DNA of 64,000 nucleotides from positions 1 to 64,000 of the forward strand of contig NZ_MWLO01000146.1 of NCBI RefSeq assembly GCF_002198735.1, read 5' to 3'. The notes below the pieces were generated by a model. The model was given only the letters and a program-made list of their open reading frames with translations, did not search any database and was not told the origin of the DNA. This DNA comes from Ideonella sp. A 288. Its GTDB lineage: Bacteria > Pseudomonadota > Gammaproteobacteria > Burkholderiales > Burkholderiaceae_C. This document shows, in pieces, positions 25,890 through 34,167 of this stretch. Within the stretch, counting starts at the first letter, position 1; each line of letters begins with the position of its first letter. A program made the position numbers and the translations under genes.

Positions 25890-26813
25890 ATGTCGATGTC
25901 CGACCGCGACGGCAAGATCTGGATGGACGGCCAACTGGTCGACTGGCGTGATGCAAAGATCCACGTGCTGTCCCACACGCTGCACTACGGCTGCGGCGCT
26001 TTCGAAGGCGTGCGCGCCTACAACACGGCGCAGGGCACGGCCATCTTCCGGCTGCGCGAGCACACCGAGCGGCTGTTCAACTCGGCCAAGATCCTGCGCA
26101 TGAAGATCCCGTTCTCGATCGAGCAGGTCGAGGACGCACAGAAGCAGGTGGTGCGCGAGAACAAGCTCGAGAGCTGCTACCTGCGCCCGCTGGTCTGGAT
26201 CGGCGACCAGAAACTCGGCGTCAGCCCCAAGGGCAACACCATCCACCTGATGGTCGCCGCCTGGGCCTGGGGCGCCTACCTCGGCGAAGAGGGCCTGCGC
26301 CGCGGCATCCGCGTCAAGACCAGCAGCTACACCCGCCACCACGTCAACATCACGATGACGCAGGCCAAGGCGGTGAGCAACTACACCAACTCGATCCTGG
26401 CCAACATGGAGGTCACCGACGAGGGCTACGACGAGGCGCTGCTGCTCGACTCGGCCGGTTTCGTCAGCGAAGGCGCCGGCGAGAACATCTTCATCATCAA
26501 GAAGGGCGTGGTGTACACGCCCGACCTGTCGGCTGGCGCGCTGAACGGCATCACCCGCGACACCATCTTCAACATCTGCCAGGACCTGGGCTTGAAGCTG
26601 GTCGAGAAGCGCATCACCCGCGACGAGGTCTACATCGCCGACGAGGCCTTCTTCACCGGCACCGCGGCCGAGGTGACGCCGATCCGCGAGCTCGACCGCA
26701 TCCAGCTGGGCGCCGGCGAGCGCGGCCCCATCACCACCCAGATCCAGGCGGCGTTCTTCGACATCGTCAACGGCCGCAATCCCAAGTACGCCGAATGGCT
26801 TTCCAAGGTATGA
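25890..26813 (+). CDS. ilvE: Branched-chain amino acid aminotransferase
   Basis: A 307-residue fold-type IV PLP enzyme for the last step of valine, leucine and isoleucine synthesis. It starts MSMSDRDGKIWMDGQLVDWRDAKIHVLSHTLHYGCGAFEGVRAY, the IlvE N-terminus, with LRPLVWIG, the PLP lysine region TQAKAVSNYTNSILA, and EGAGENIFI and FFTGTAAEVTPI. Length is standard. ATG 25890 is preferred over longer frames. A TAAAAT hexamer at 25853 is a plausible -10. Its stop overlaps the start of the next gene. Confidence 0.96.
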   Translation: MSMSDRDGKIWMDGQLVDWRDAKIHVLSHTLHYGCGAFEGVRAYNTAQGTAIFRLREHTERLFNSAKILRMKIPFSIEQVEDAQKQVVRENKLESCYLRPLVWIGDQKLGVSPKGNTIHLMVAAWAWGAYLGEEGLRRGIRVKTSSYTRHHVNITMTQAKAVSNYTNSILANMEVTDEGYDEALLLDSAGFVSEGAGENIFIIKKGVVYTPDLSAGALNGITRDTIFNICQDLGLKLVEKRITRDEVYIADEAFFTGTAAEVTPIRELDRIQLGAGERGPITTQIQAAFFDIVNGRNPKYAEWLSKV

Positions 26814-27025
26814 CCGACATGACAGACGCAAAGGCCGTGGTCGAGCTGACCGCCAAGGATCTGCAGGGCCCCGGCGTGGTGGCCTGCCCCAACCCGAAGA
26901 TGGCGCTCTGGAGCGCCCACCCCAAGGTGTTCATCGACGTGGCCGCCACAGGCGAGGGCAAGTGCCCGTACTGCGGCACCGTGTACCGCCTGAAGGCGGG
27001 CGAGAAGGTCGGCGCCGGGCACTGA
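26810..27025 (+). CDS. Zinc-finger CHCC-type small protein
   Basis: A 71-residue protein with the C-x-H-x-C-x2-C zinc pattern of the zf-CHCC family: ACPNPKMALWSAHPKVFIDV then GKCPYCGTVYRL. The same fold occurs in the NDUFS6 subunit of complex I. The free-standing bacterial role is not established. ATG 26810 overlaps the ilvE stop as ATGA, so it is translationally coupled to ilvE. A start at 26795 would overlap more and is less likely. Confidence 0.88.
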   Translation: MTDMTDAKAVVELTAKDLQGPGVVACPNPKMALWSAHPKVFIDVAATGEGKCPYCGTVYRLKAGEKVGAGH

Positions 27026-27088
27026 CCGGCCGTCGCCACGGCGCCGCCGGTGCGGGGCGCGGGGGCCGGCTGCCTACAATGCGCGCCC

Positions 27089-27973
27089 ATGGCGCGACAC
27101 CCCGAGTTCATCCTCACCCTGTCCTGCAAGGACACCACCGGCATCGTCTACGCGGTGTCCGGCCTGTTGTTCCAGGCCGGCTGCAACATCATCGACTCGC
27201 AGCAGTTCGGCGACGTCGACGGCGACGATGCGACGGGCCTGTTCTTCATGCGCGTGCACTTCGCCGCGCCGCCCCATCTGGCCGCGCCGGGCATGCTGCA
27301 GAGCCTGTTCTCGCATGTGAGCGGCCAGTACGGCATGGAGGCACGCTTCCATGCGGTGGCCGAGCGGCCTCGCCTGCTGCTGATGGTCAGCCAGCATGGC
27401 CACTGCCTCAACGACCTGCTGTTCCGCTGGAAGAGCGGCCAGCTCGCGGTGGACATCCCGGCCATCGTCTCCAACCACGCCGCCTTCGAGTCGCTGGCGC
27501 AGAGCTACGGCATCGCCTTCCACCACCTGCCGTTGCCCACTGGCAGCGACGCCGCCACCAAGCGCGCACAGGAGCGCGAGGTGGAGGCGCTGGTCGACCG
27601 CGAGCGCATCGACCTCGTCGTGCTGGCGCGCTACATGCAGATCCTGGGGCCGGATTTCTGCGCTGCGCTGAAGGGCCGGGCCATCAACATCCACCACAGC
27701 TTCCTGCCCAGCTTCAAGGGCGCCAAGCCCTACTTCCAGGCCCATGCCCGCGGCGTCAAGCTGATCGGCGCCACCGCGCACTACGTCACCGCCGATCTGG
27801 ACGAGGGCCCCATCATCGAACAGGACGTGGCGCGGGTCGACCATTCGCTGTCGGCCGAGGAGATGACGGCCGTGGGCCGTGACGTCGAATGCGTGGTGCT
27901 GGCCCGCGCCGTGCGCTGGCACGTCGAGCGCCGCGTGCTGATGAACGGCCACAAGACCGTGGTCTTCCGCTGA
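27089..27973 (+). CDS. purU: Formyltetrahydrofolate deformylase
   Basis: A 294-residue enzyme that hydrolyses 10-formyl-THF to formate and THF. The N-terminal ACT domain (FILTLSCKDTTGIVYAVSGLLFQAGCNIIDSQQF) is followed by the formyltransferase fold (LLMVSQHGHCLNDLLFRWKSGQL, DLVVLARYMQILGPDF) and catalytic INIHHSFLPSFKGAKPY with the later Asp in DLDEGPIIEQD. Length is usual for PurU. There is no ribosome site. TACAAT at 27075-27080 is 8 bases before ATG 27089, which suggests a near-leaderless mRNA. A short gene follows after 7 bases. Confidence 0.96.
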   Translation: MARHPEFILTLSCKDTTGIVYAVSGLLFQAGCNIIDSQQFGDVDGDDATGLFFMRVHFAAPPHLAAPGMLQSLFSHVSGQYGMEARFHAVAERPRLLLMVSQHGHCLNDLLFRWKSGQLAVDIPAIVSNHAAFESLAQSYGIAFHHLPLPTGSDAATKRAQEREVEALVDRERIDLVVLARYMQILGPDFCAALKGRAINIHHSFLPSFKGAKPYFQAHARGVKLIGATAHYVTADLDEGPIIEQDVARVDHSLSAEEMTAVGRDVECVVLARAVRWHVERRVLMNGHKTVVFR

Positions 27974-27980
27974 GCGCCGC

Positions 27981-28433
27981 ATGTCCCGCCCCAAGCCGCA
28001 GACCGCCCACCTGATGGCCTCGCCCGACGACGTCGAGGCGCAGTTCTACGACGCGCTGCGCGAAGGTGACATCGACAAGCTCATGTCGCTGTGGGCCGAC
28101 GACGACGAGATCGTCTGTGTCCACCCTGGCGGTGGGCGCGTGGTCGGGCCACAGGCCATCCGCCACACCTTCGAATCGATGTTCGCCACCGGCCGCATCC
28201 CGGCCCATGCCGAGCAGGTGCGCCGGGTGCACACCATGGATGCGGCCGTGCACAGCGTGGTCGAGCGCATCGAGATCGGCACCGCCGACAGCCCGCGCAC
28301 CGGCTTCGTGCTGGCCACCAACGTCTACCTGCGCGGCGCGCAGGGGTGGCGCATGGTGGCCCACCATGCCAGCCCCGGCGCGGCCGACGAGGGCCCCGAG
28401 GTCGTGGCGCCGCACGCATCGATGCTGCACTGA
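27981..28433 (+). CDS. NTF2/SnoaL-like protein
   Basis: A 150-residue small domain: VEAQFYDALREGDIDKLMSLWADDDEIVCVHPGGGRVVGPQAIRHTFESMF, then SVVERIEIG and GWRMVAHHAS. This is the DUF4440/SnoaL-3-type NTF2 fold seen in stress-related and steroid-isomerase-like proteins. Its substrate is unknown. The start is 7 bases after purU, so it is likely in that operon. An alternative start is the ATG at MASPDD (28014). Confidence 0.85.
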   Translation: MSRPKPQTAHLMASPDDVEAQFYDALREGDIDKLMSLWADDDEIVCVHPGGGRVVGPQAIRHTFESMFATGRIPAHAEQVRRVHTMDAAVHSVVERIEIGTADSPRTGFVLATNVYLRGAQGWRMVAHHASPGAADEGPEVVAPHASMLH

Positions 28434-28471
28434 CCGGCGCGCCCGGCCCCGCGCCCCCGCAGCGCCCGACG

Positions 28472-29443
28472 ATGCAGCGCTTCTCCGCCCCCTGGTGGCT
28501 GCCTGGCGGCCACCTGCAGACCATCTGGCCCGCGCTGTTCTCGCGGCCCCGTGTGGGGCCGCCCCTGCGCTTCGAGCGCGAGCGCTGGACCACGCCCGAC
28601 GGCGACTTCATCGATGTCGACCATCTGGCGGGGGCGCCGTCCGAGGCGCCCATGCTGGTGCTCTTCCATGGCCTCGAAGGCTCGTCGGCCAGCCACTACG
28701 CGCAGGCCTTCGGCCTCTGGGCGCGGCAGGCCGGCTGGCGCTATGCGGTGCCGCACTTCCGCGGCTGCTCGGGCGAGCTGAACCTCGGGCCGCGGGCCTA
28801 CCACTCGGGCGATTTCGAAGAGATCGGCTGGATCCTCGCGCGGCTGCGTGCGGGTACGCAGGCGCCCCTGCGCGCCATCGGCATCTCGCTGGGCGGCAAT
28901 GCGCTGCTGCGCTGGGCGGAGGAGGCCGGCGACAGCGCCTCGGCCACCGCCGCCGCGGTGGCGGCCATCAGCTCGCCGATCGACCTGGCCGCCGGCGGCC
29001 ACGCCATCGGCCGCGGCTTCAACCGGCTGGTCTACACCCGCATGTTCCTGCGCTCGATGAAGCCCAAGGCGCTGGCCAAGCTGGCCCAGCACCCGGGCCT
29101 GTTCGACCGCGAGCGGCTGCTGGCCGCGCGCGACCTCTACGAGTTCGACAACGTCTTCACCGCGCCGCTGCACGGCTTCCGCGACACCGACGACTACTGG
29201 GCCCGCGCCTCTGCGCAGCCGCAGCTGCACCGCATCCGCATCCCGGCGCTGGTGCTCAATGCGCGCAACGACCCCTTCCTGCCCGGCCACCACCTGCCGC
29301 GGCCGCAGCAGGTGGGTCCGCACGTCACGCTGTGGCAGCCGGCGCATGGTGGCCACGTGGGCTTTCCGGCGGGCCGCTTTCCGGGCCATGTGATGACCCT
29401 GCCGCAGGCGGTGATGGGCTGGATGCACGCCGCGCTCGCCTGA
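28472..29443 (+). CDS. Alpha/beta hydrolase, YheT type
   Basis: A 323-residue hydrolase of the YheT/UPF0017 family. It begins MQRFSAPWWLPGGHLQTIWPALF, the conserved opening of this family, with VLFHGLEGSSASHYAQ (oxyanion region), AVPHFRGCSGELN, the nucleophile elbow IGISLGGNALLRW, Asp in LNARNDPFLP and His in HGGHVGFP. The substrate is probably a lipid-like ester but is not known. ATG 28472 fixes the conserved N-terminus. It follows the NTF2-like gene by 38 bases. Confidence 0.93.
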   Translation: MQRFSAPWWLPGGHLQTIWPALFSRPRVGPPLRFERERWTTPDGDFIDVDHLAGAPSEAPMLVLFHGLEGSSASHYAQAFGLWARQAGWRYAVPHFRGCSGELNLGPRAYHSGDFEEIGWILARLRAGTQAPLRAIGISLGGNALLRWAEEAGDSASATAAAVAAISSPIDLAAGGHAIGRGFNRLVYTRMFLRSMKPKALAKLAQHPGLFDRERLLAARDLYEFDNVFTAPLHGFRDTDDYWARASAQPQLHRIRIPALVLNARNDPFLPGHHLPRPQQVGPHVTLWQPAHGGHVGFPAGRFPGHVMTLPQAVMGWMHAALA

Positions 29444-29457
29444 GGCACCATCGGGCC

Positions 29458-30000
29458 ATGGACGACATCGTCAAGGCGGCGCTGCGCAAGTGGCCCAACG
29501 TGCCCCACTGCCACGGCTGGCTCGCGCTCGACGCGCGTGGTGACTGGTACATGCGCGACGAGCGCATCCAGCGTGCCGGCCCCTTCCCCGGGGTCAAGGG
29601 CAGCCGCATCGACCACGACAAGCTCAAGGCCTTCATCGAGCGCAACTACGAGGCCGACGAGCAGGGCCGCTGGTACTTCCAGAACGGTCCGCAGCGGGTG
29701 TACGTGCAGCTGGAGGCCGCCCCCTGGGTGTGGCGCCTGATGTGGCCCACCGACCAGCCCGCGGTCACCAGCCACACCGGCCGCGCGGCGCGCGTGCATG
29801 CCTCCTGGCTGGACGAGGCTGGCCGCCTGTTCCTGGACACCGACATCGGCTTCGGCATCGTCCACAGCCAGGACGTGCTCGACGCCTCTCGCGCGGTGGA
29901 GCAAGGCCTGTGGTCGCCGCGCGCGCTGGTGTTCGCCGACGCGCCGGCGCGCTTCGGCTATGCGCTGGATCCGCAACCCAACGAGCCGGTGCGGGCATGA
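29458..30000 (+). CDS. Conserved Burkholderiales hypothetical protein
   Basis: A 180-residue soluble protein starting MDDIVKAALRKWPNVPHCHGWLALDARGDWYMRD. It is rich in tryptophan and aromatics (RWYFQNGPQRVYVQLEAAPWVWRLMW). I recognise it as a family common beside YheT-type hydrolases in Burkholderiales, but no function is known to me. The gene follows the hydrolase by 14 bases. Its end abuts a terminator that serves the opposite strand. Confidence 0.83.
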   Translation: MDDIVKAALRKWPNVPHCHGWLALDARGDWYMRDERIQRAGPFPGVKGSRIDHDKLKAFIERNYEADEQGRWYFQNGPQRVYVQLEAAPWVWRLMWPTDQPAVTSHTGRAARVHASWLDEAGRLFLDTDIGFGIVHSQDVLDASRAVEQGLWSPRALVFADAPARFGYALDPQPNEPVRA

Positions 30001-30023
30001 AAAAGCCGGCCCGCGGGCCGGCT
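30001..30023 (-). terminator. Intrinsic terminator of the cytochrome c gene
   Basis: A 20-base perfect palindrome (AGCCGGCCCGCGGGCCGGCT, 30004-30023) is followed on the minus strand by TTTTT. It lies 30 bases after the cytochrome stop. Confidence 0.8.
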
Positions 30024-30052
30024 GGTGGGTCAGGCGGCCCGCAGGCCCCGCA

Positions 30053-30652
30053 TCACTTGGTGGCGCTGGCCGCAGGGGCGGCGGCGCTGGCCGCGTCGGC
30101 GGCCGGAGCGGCGGCAGCGCCGCTGGCGGCCGCGGCCGGTGCCTTGGGCTCCTCGAGCTTGCCGCCCGACTGGTTGGCCATGTAGACCACCGCGCGGCCG
30201 ATCTCGACCTCGCCGAAATCGCCGCCGCCCTGCGCCCCCATCGCGCCCTTGCCCTTCAGCGCCGAGGTCAGCAGGGCCTCGTAGCCGGTCTTGATGCGCG
30301 GGGCCCAGGCGGCTTCATCGCCCACCTTCGGCGCACCGGCGACGCCGGCGGCATGGCACGCCGAGCACTGGGCCTGGAACACCTGCTCGCCGGTCTTGAG
30401 CGCGCCGCCCGAGGCCGTGCGGATGACGATGCTGCCGATCGGCTGGATGCGCCGGGCCACCGCCTCGGCCGACATGCCCTCGCTGCCGGCGCCGGTCTTG
30501 GGGCCGAAGTTGACGAAGTTGGTCAGCAGGATGATCGCGACGATCGGCACCACGAACGACGCCACCACCGCGGCGATCAACTGCTTCGGGGTCTTGATCG
30601 GCCCCTCGTGCACTTCATGGTCTGCGTCGTGGGAAGGCTGGGCGTCGCTCAT
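30053..30652 (-). CDS. Membrane-anchored c-type cytochrome (cytochrome c5-like)
   Basis: A 199-residue protein. A charged histidine-rich N-terminus (MSDAQPSHDADHEVHEG) is followed by one membrane helix (LIAAVVASFVVPIVAIILLTNF, about 27-48), a periplasmic class I cytochrome with the haem motif CSACH, and the methionine ligand in VVYMANQSGGK. An alanine/proline-rich tail (about 165-199) is probably a flexible extension. It carries electrons between membrane complexes. The partner is not in the window. ATG 30652 gives the usual form of this family. Confidence 0.92.
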   Translation of the reverse strand: MSDAQPSHDADHEVHEGPIKTPKQLIAAVVASFVVPIVAIILLTNFVNFGPKTGAGSEGMSAEAVARRIQPIGSIVIRTASGGALKTGEQVFQAQCSACHAAGVAGAPKVGDEAAWAPRIKTGYEALLTSALKGKGAMGAQGGGDFGEVEIGRAVVYMANQSGGKLEEPKAPAAAASGAAAAPAADAASAAAPAASATK

Positions 30653-30848
30653 GAAATCCTCGTTCTTGTGTCGCGCCGATCGTCGACCGGCACCTGGGCT
30701 TGTGCTGGGCTTGCCGCAGGCCTTGCTCCGTGGCCTGCGGGGGGAACCGACCCGGGGCGTGATCCGCCGCCCCGAGCAAAGCGCGCGATTATAGCGAGGG
30801 GCTTCGTCCGCCACCCCATGCACTAGAATCCGCAGCTTGCCGAGTGCG
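30653..30848. other. Intergenic region upstream of tRNA-Arg
   Basis: About 200 bases between the divergent cytochrome gene and the tRNA. TAGAAT at 30822-30827 is a good -10 for the tRNA, with a poor -35. Nothing else is visible. Confidence 0.45.
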
Positions 30849-30923
30849 GCGACCGTGGTGAAGTGGATATCATGCGGCCCTCCGAAGGCCACGTCGCAGG
30901 TTCGATTCCTGCCGGTCGCACCA
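30849..30923 (+). tRNA. tRNA-Arg (anticodon CCG)
   Basis: A 75-base cloverleaf. The acceptor GCGACCG pairs with CGGTCGC. The D stem is GTGA/TCAT. The anticodon loop CTCCGAA gives anticodon CCG, reading CGG. The T arm is GCAGG-TTCGATT-CCTGC and the encoded end is ACCA. The outermost anticodon-stem pair is a C-A mismatch while the other four are canonical. The CCA end is encoded. Confidence 0.93.
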
Positions 30924-31248
30924 GCCCCTCGCCTTCCGGCGTCCTGTCAAAAACACCCCTGACCTCCATCGCGTGAGGGCGTCGCCAGACGCAGGGTGAT
31001 GCCGAGCCGCCTTCTTTTTGGCCTTCACGATTCGCTGCAGCTTCGGCGCGTTGGTGTGCGAGCTTGCGCGCCACCGAATCCGTCGCGGCAATTCATGATG
31101 TCCTGCACGGCATCCAGCGCGTTGTAGAGCCGGGGTTTGGCTGACCTCGCGTGCCGCGCGCGCATACTCATTCGGGGATTGGCTCAACTCAATGGCATGC
31201 GGAGCCGGCCGGTGAATAGTCGGGCTCCCGATGGGCCGGGAGCAGTCG
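30924..31248. other. No intact gene; possibly decayed sequence beside the tRNA
   Basis: About 325 bases. On the minus strand short open stretches in two frames (around 30960-31187) look protein-like in pieces (ANREGQKEGGS, LYNALDAVQDIM) but do not join in one frame. They match no family that I recognise. It could be a remnant of a gene lost at the tRNA 3' side, or chance. No direct repeat of the tRNA 3' end is seen. Confidence 0.4.
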
Positions 31249-34122
31249 ATGAGAACTCAGCTGGCGCAGGTCGCCGCCACCACGGAGTCGGCGCAATCGC
31301 TCCTTCACGCATTGCTGCGCGATTGCGACGACCTGATCCTGCTGACCGACGAACAACTTCGCCTGGTTTTCGTCAGCCCGAGCTTGGCGCGTGTCGCCGA
31401 TCGGCCAGGCGCCGACTTGCTGCAGCACAGCGTGGTCGATGCAGGGCTGTTCGGCCCGGCAGCGGGGCGGCTGAAGACGGCGCTCCAGGCGGCGCTGGCC
31501 AGCGGGCAGCCCCGGCGGCTGCAGATCGACTGGCCACGCGACGGGGTGACCAGCACCTACGACGTCCACATTGGCGTCGACACCGACCGCCCGTGCGCGC
31601 CGCGCGTGCTGGCCTTGGCACGCGACATCACCGAGCAGTCCCGGGTCGAGCACGACCTGCGCGTGCGCGAACGCGAGTTCCGTACGCTGGCCCAGAACTG
31701 GCCTGACAACATCATCCGCTACGGCCTCGACAAGCGGGCCGTCTACTGCAACCGCGAGATCGAGGAACGTGTTCAGGTCACGGCGCAGCGCATCGTCGGG
31801 CGGACACCCACCGAGGCTGCGCCGCCGGGCATGGTGGGCGTGCAGGCCTACGAACGGCAACTCGAGCAGACGCTGGCCACCGGACAGCGAGGCACGGTGG
31901 ACTTGATCGTGCCGCACCCCAGCGGCGAGATTCGCGTGCACAGCGTCATGTTCGCCGCCGAGCAAGATGCCGACGGCGTCATCTGCGGTGCCATCGCCGT
32001 CGGCCGCGACGTGACCGACCAAGTGCGCACCCAGCGGGCGCTGGCCGCGAAGGAACGCGAGTTCCGCACCTTGGCCGAGAACTCGCCCGACACCATCATC
32101 CGCTATGGTCCCAATGCGCGTGCCACCTACATCAACCGGGGCGACAAGGGGGGCGCGGTTCGTCGCGCCGAGCACAGCGTGATCGGTCGCAAGGCAGGCG
32201 AGATCGCGTTGCCCGGCACGCTGGGCGTCGACGCCTACCGGGCGCAGATCGAACGGGCTCTGGTCGAAGGTGAAAGTGGCACGGTCGAACTGCAGGTGCC
32301 GCTGGCCCAGGGCGGGTTTGGCGTGCACAGCATCGCGATCGCTCCCGAGCGCGATGCCGACGGGTCCATCTGCGGCGTCATCGCGGTGGGGCGAGATGTG
32401 ACCGAGCAAGTGCGGGTGCGTCAGGCGCTGGCCGCCAAGGAGCGCGAGTTCCGCTCGCTGGCCGAGAACGCCGGCGACAACATCGCGCGCTGGGACCTCG
32501 ACCTGCGCGTGCTCTACATCAACCCTGCGATGGCGCGCGTGTTCGGCCAGCGCCTCGAGCACGTGCAGGGACTCGCGCTCAGCCAGACTGCGCTGGGCAT
32601 GGCGGTCGACCTGGCGCCGGTCGAGCAGGCGCTGCGGCGGGTGGTGTCCGAGGGCCGCGACGAAATGCTGGACCTGCGCTTCGTGGCGCCGGGCAGCGCC
32701 GTGCCGTCCGTGCACCAGATCCACCTGGTGGCCGAGCGGGACCACAGCGGCGCCGTCTGCAGCGTGCTGGGCATCGGCCGCGACATCAGCGAGAAGATTG
32801 CCCAGTTGGAGTTGATCGAGTCGCTGGTGCGCACGGACCCGCTCACGCGGCTGGCCAACCGTCAGGCGCTGCACGAGCGCGCGCCGGGTCTGTTCGCCGC
32901 CGCCGAGCGGCGTGGGAACCGCGTCGGCGTGCTGCTGCTCGACCTCGACCAGTTCAAGGCCATCAACGACGGCATGGGGCACAGCGCCGGCGACGCGTTG
33001 CTGCGCGAGGTGGCGCGCCGCCTGACGAGTGGCCTGCGCGCCAACGACCTTCTGGTGCGCCTGGGCGGCGACGAGTTCGTGGTGCTGGCGCCCGATGTCG
33101 ATCATCCGCAAGTGCTGGGCACCATCGCCGACAAACTGCACGTCGCGTTGGCGCAGCCGATGACGCTGCTGCACCGCGAACTTCGCATCACCGTCAGCAT
33201 CGGCGTGGCCATGTACCCGCTCGACGGCCAGACCCTGGAGTCGCTGCTGGCCAACGCCGACACCGCGATGTACCACGCCAAGCGCAGTGGTCGCGCGCGC
33301 ACCGAGTACTACCGCGCCGAGCTCGGCGAGGCCGTGCGCCACCGCCTGGCGCTCGAGCAGGCCATGCGGCACGCCGCCGGCGGCGACGGACTGGTGCTGC
33401 ACTTCCAGCCGCAGGTCAACCTGAGCGATCCGCACAGGATCCTCGGCGTCGAGGCGCTGCTGCGCTGGCAGCACCCCACGCTGGGCATGCTGGCACCGGA
33501 CAGCTTCATCGGCCTGGCCGAGGAGACAGGGATGATCCTGCCGATCGGCCGCTGGGTGATGCGCACCGCGGCCGAGGCGGCGGTGCGGCTGAACCGTGGC
33601 CGCAGCGAGCCCCTGCACGTGGCAGTCAACGTGTCGACGCGCCAGGTCACGGACGATGGCCTGCCGGCCCTCGTCGACGAGGTGTTGGCGCAGACCGGCT
33701 GCCACCCGGACTGGCTGTCGATCGAGATCACCGAGAGCGTGCTGCTGCAGGATTCGAACCGCGTGCAACAGGCACTGGACGCGTTGCGAGCGCGCGGCCT
33801 GGGCATCGCGATCGACGATTTCGGTACCGGCTACTCGGCGTTGAACTACCTGGCGCGCTTTCCGATCGACTGCCTGAAGATCGACAAGAGCTTCGTGCAC
33901 TGCATCGGGCGGAGCCGGCGCGACGACGAACTGGTCAAGGCCTTCGTCGCCCTGGCCGCCGCGTTGAACCTGACCACCGTGGCCGAGGGTGTGGAAACGG
34001 CCGAGCAGGCCGACTTCCTGCTGGGCCAGGGTTGCGGGCAGGCGCAGGGGTGGTTGTTCGGTCGACCGATGCCGGAAGACCGGTTCGTGGCCTGGCTGGC
34101 GTCCCGGCACGATGGCTGCTGA
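31249..34122 (+). CDS. Multi-PAS GGDEF-EAL protein (c-di-GMP turnover)
   Basis: A 957-residue soluble protein. An N-terminal PAS-like domain (about 15-135) is followed by three tandem PAS copies that share the opening EREFRTLAEN / EREFRSLAEN (about 145-265, 270-390 and 395-515). Then come GGDEF (LVRLGGDEFVVL) with an RAND inhibitory site 5 residues before it, and EAL (VEALLRWQHP, DDFGTGYSAL, KIDKSFVH). Both catalytic motifs and the product-inhibition site are intact. ATG 31249 is chosen because GGGAG lies 6 bases upstream. ATG 31231 is the alternative. Confidence 0.94.
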   Translation: MRTQLAQVAATTESAQSLLHALLRDCDDLILLTDEQLRLVFVSPSLARVADRPGADLLQHSVVDAGLFGPAAGRLKTALQAALASGQPRRLQIDWPRDGVTSTYDVHIGVDTDRPCAPRVLALARDITEQSRVEHDLRVREREFRTLAQNWPDNIIRYGLDKRAVYCNREIEERVQVTAQRIVGRTPTEAAPPGMVGVQAYERQLEQTLATGQRGTVDLIVPHPSGEIRVHSVMFAAEQDADGVICGAIAVGRDVTDQVRTQRALAAKEREFRTLAENSPDTIIRYGPNARATYINRGDKGGAVRRAEHSVIGRKAGEIALPGTLGVDAYRAQIERALVEGESGTVELQVPLAQGGFGVHSIAIAPERDADGSICGVIAVGRDVTEQVRVRQALAAKEREFRSLAENAGDNIARWDLDLRVLYINPAMARVFGQRLEHVQGLALSQTALGMAVDLAPVEQALRRVVSEGRDEMLDLRFVAPGSAVPSVHQIHLVAERDHSGAVCSVLGIGRDISEKIAQLELIESLVRTDPLTRLANRQALHERAPGLFAAAERRGNRVGVLLLDLDQFKAINDGMGHSAGDALLREVARRLTSGLRANDLLVRLGGDEFVVLAPDVDHPQVLGTIADKLHVALAQPMTLLHRELRITVSIGVAMYPLDGQTLESLLANADTAMYHAKRSGRARTEYYRAELGEAVRHRLALEQAMRHAAGGDGLVLHFQPQVNLSDPHRILGVEALLRWQHPTLGMLAPDSFIGLAEETGMILPIGRWVMRTAAEAAVRLNRGRSEPLHVAVNVSTRQVTDDGLPALVDEVLAQTGCHPDWLSIEITESVLLQDSNRVQQALDALRARGLGIAIDDFGTGYSALNYLARFPIDCLKIDKSFVHCIGRSRRDDELVKAFVALAAALNLTTVAEGVETAEQADFLLGQGCGQAQGWLFGRPMPEDRFVAWLASRHDGC

Positions 34123-34167
34123 ACCGGCCTCCGTGGCCGGCCGGTGCCGCGGCGGGGCGTCGGTGCC

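Noticed and set aside
30924-31187. An integrase or toxin-antitoxin remnant beside the tRNA
   Set aside because: The pieces fall in different frames and match no family that I can name. No duplicated attachment site is visible.
31189-34110. A 973-codon minus-strand open frame
   Set aside because: It is antisense to the multi-PAS GGDEF/EAL gene, whose motifs are complete. The antisense frame shows no domain.
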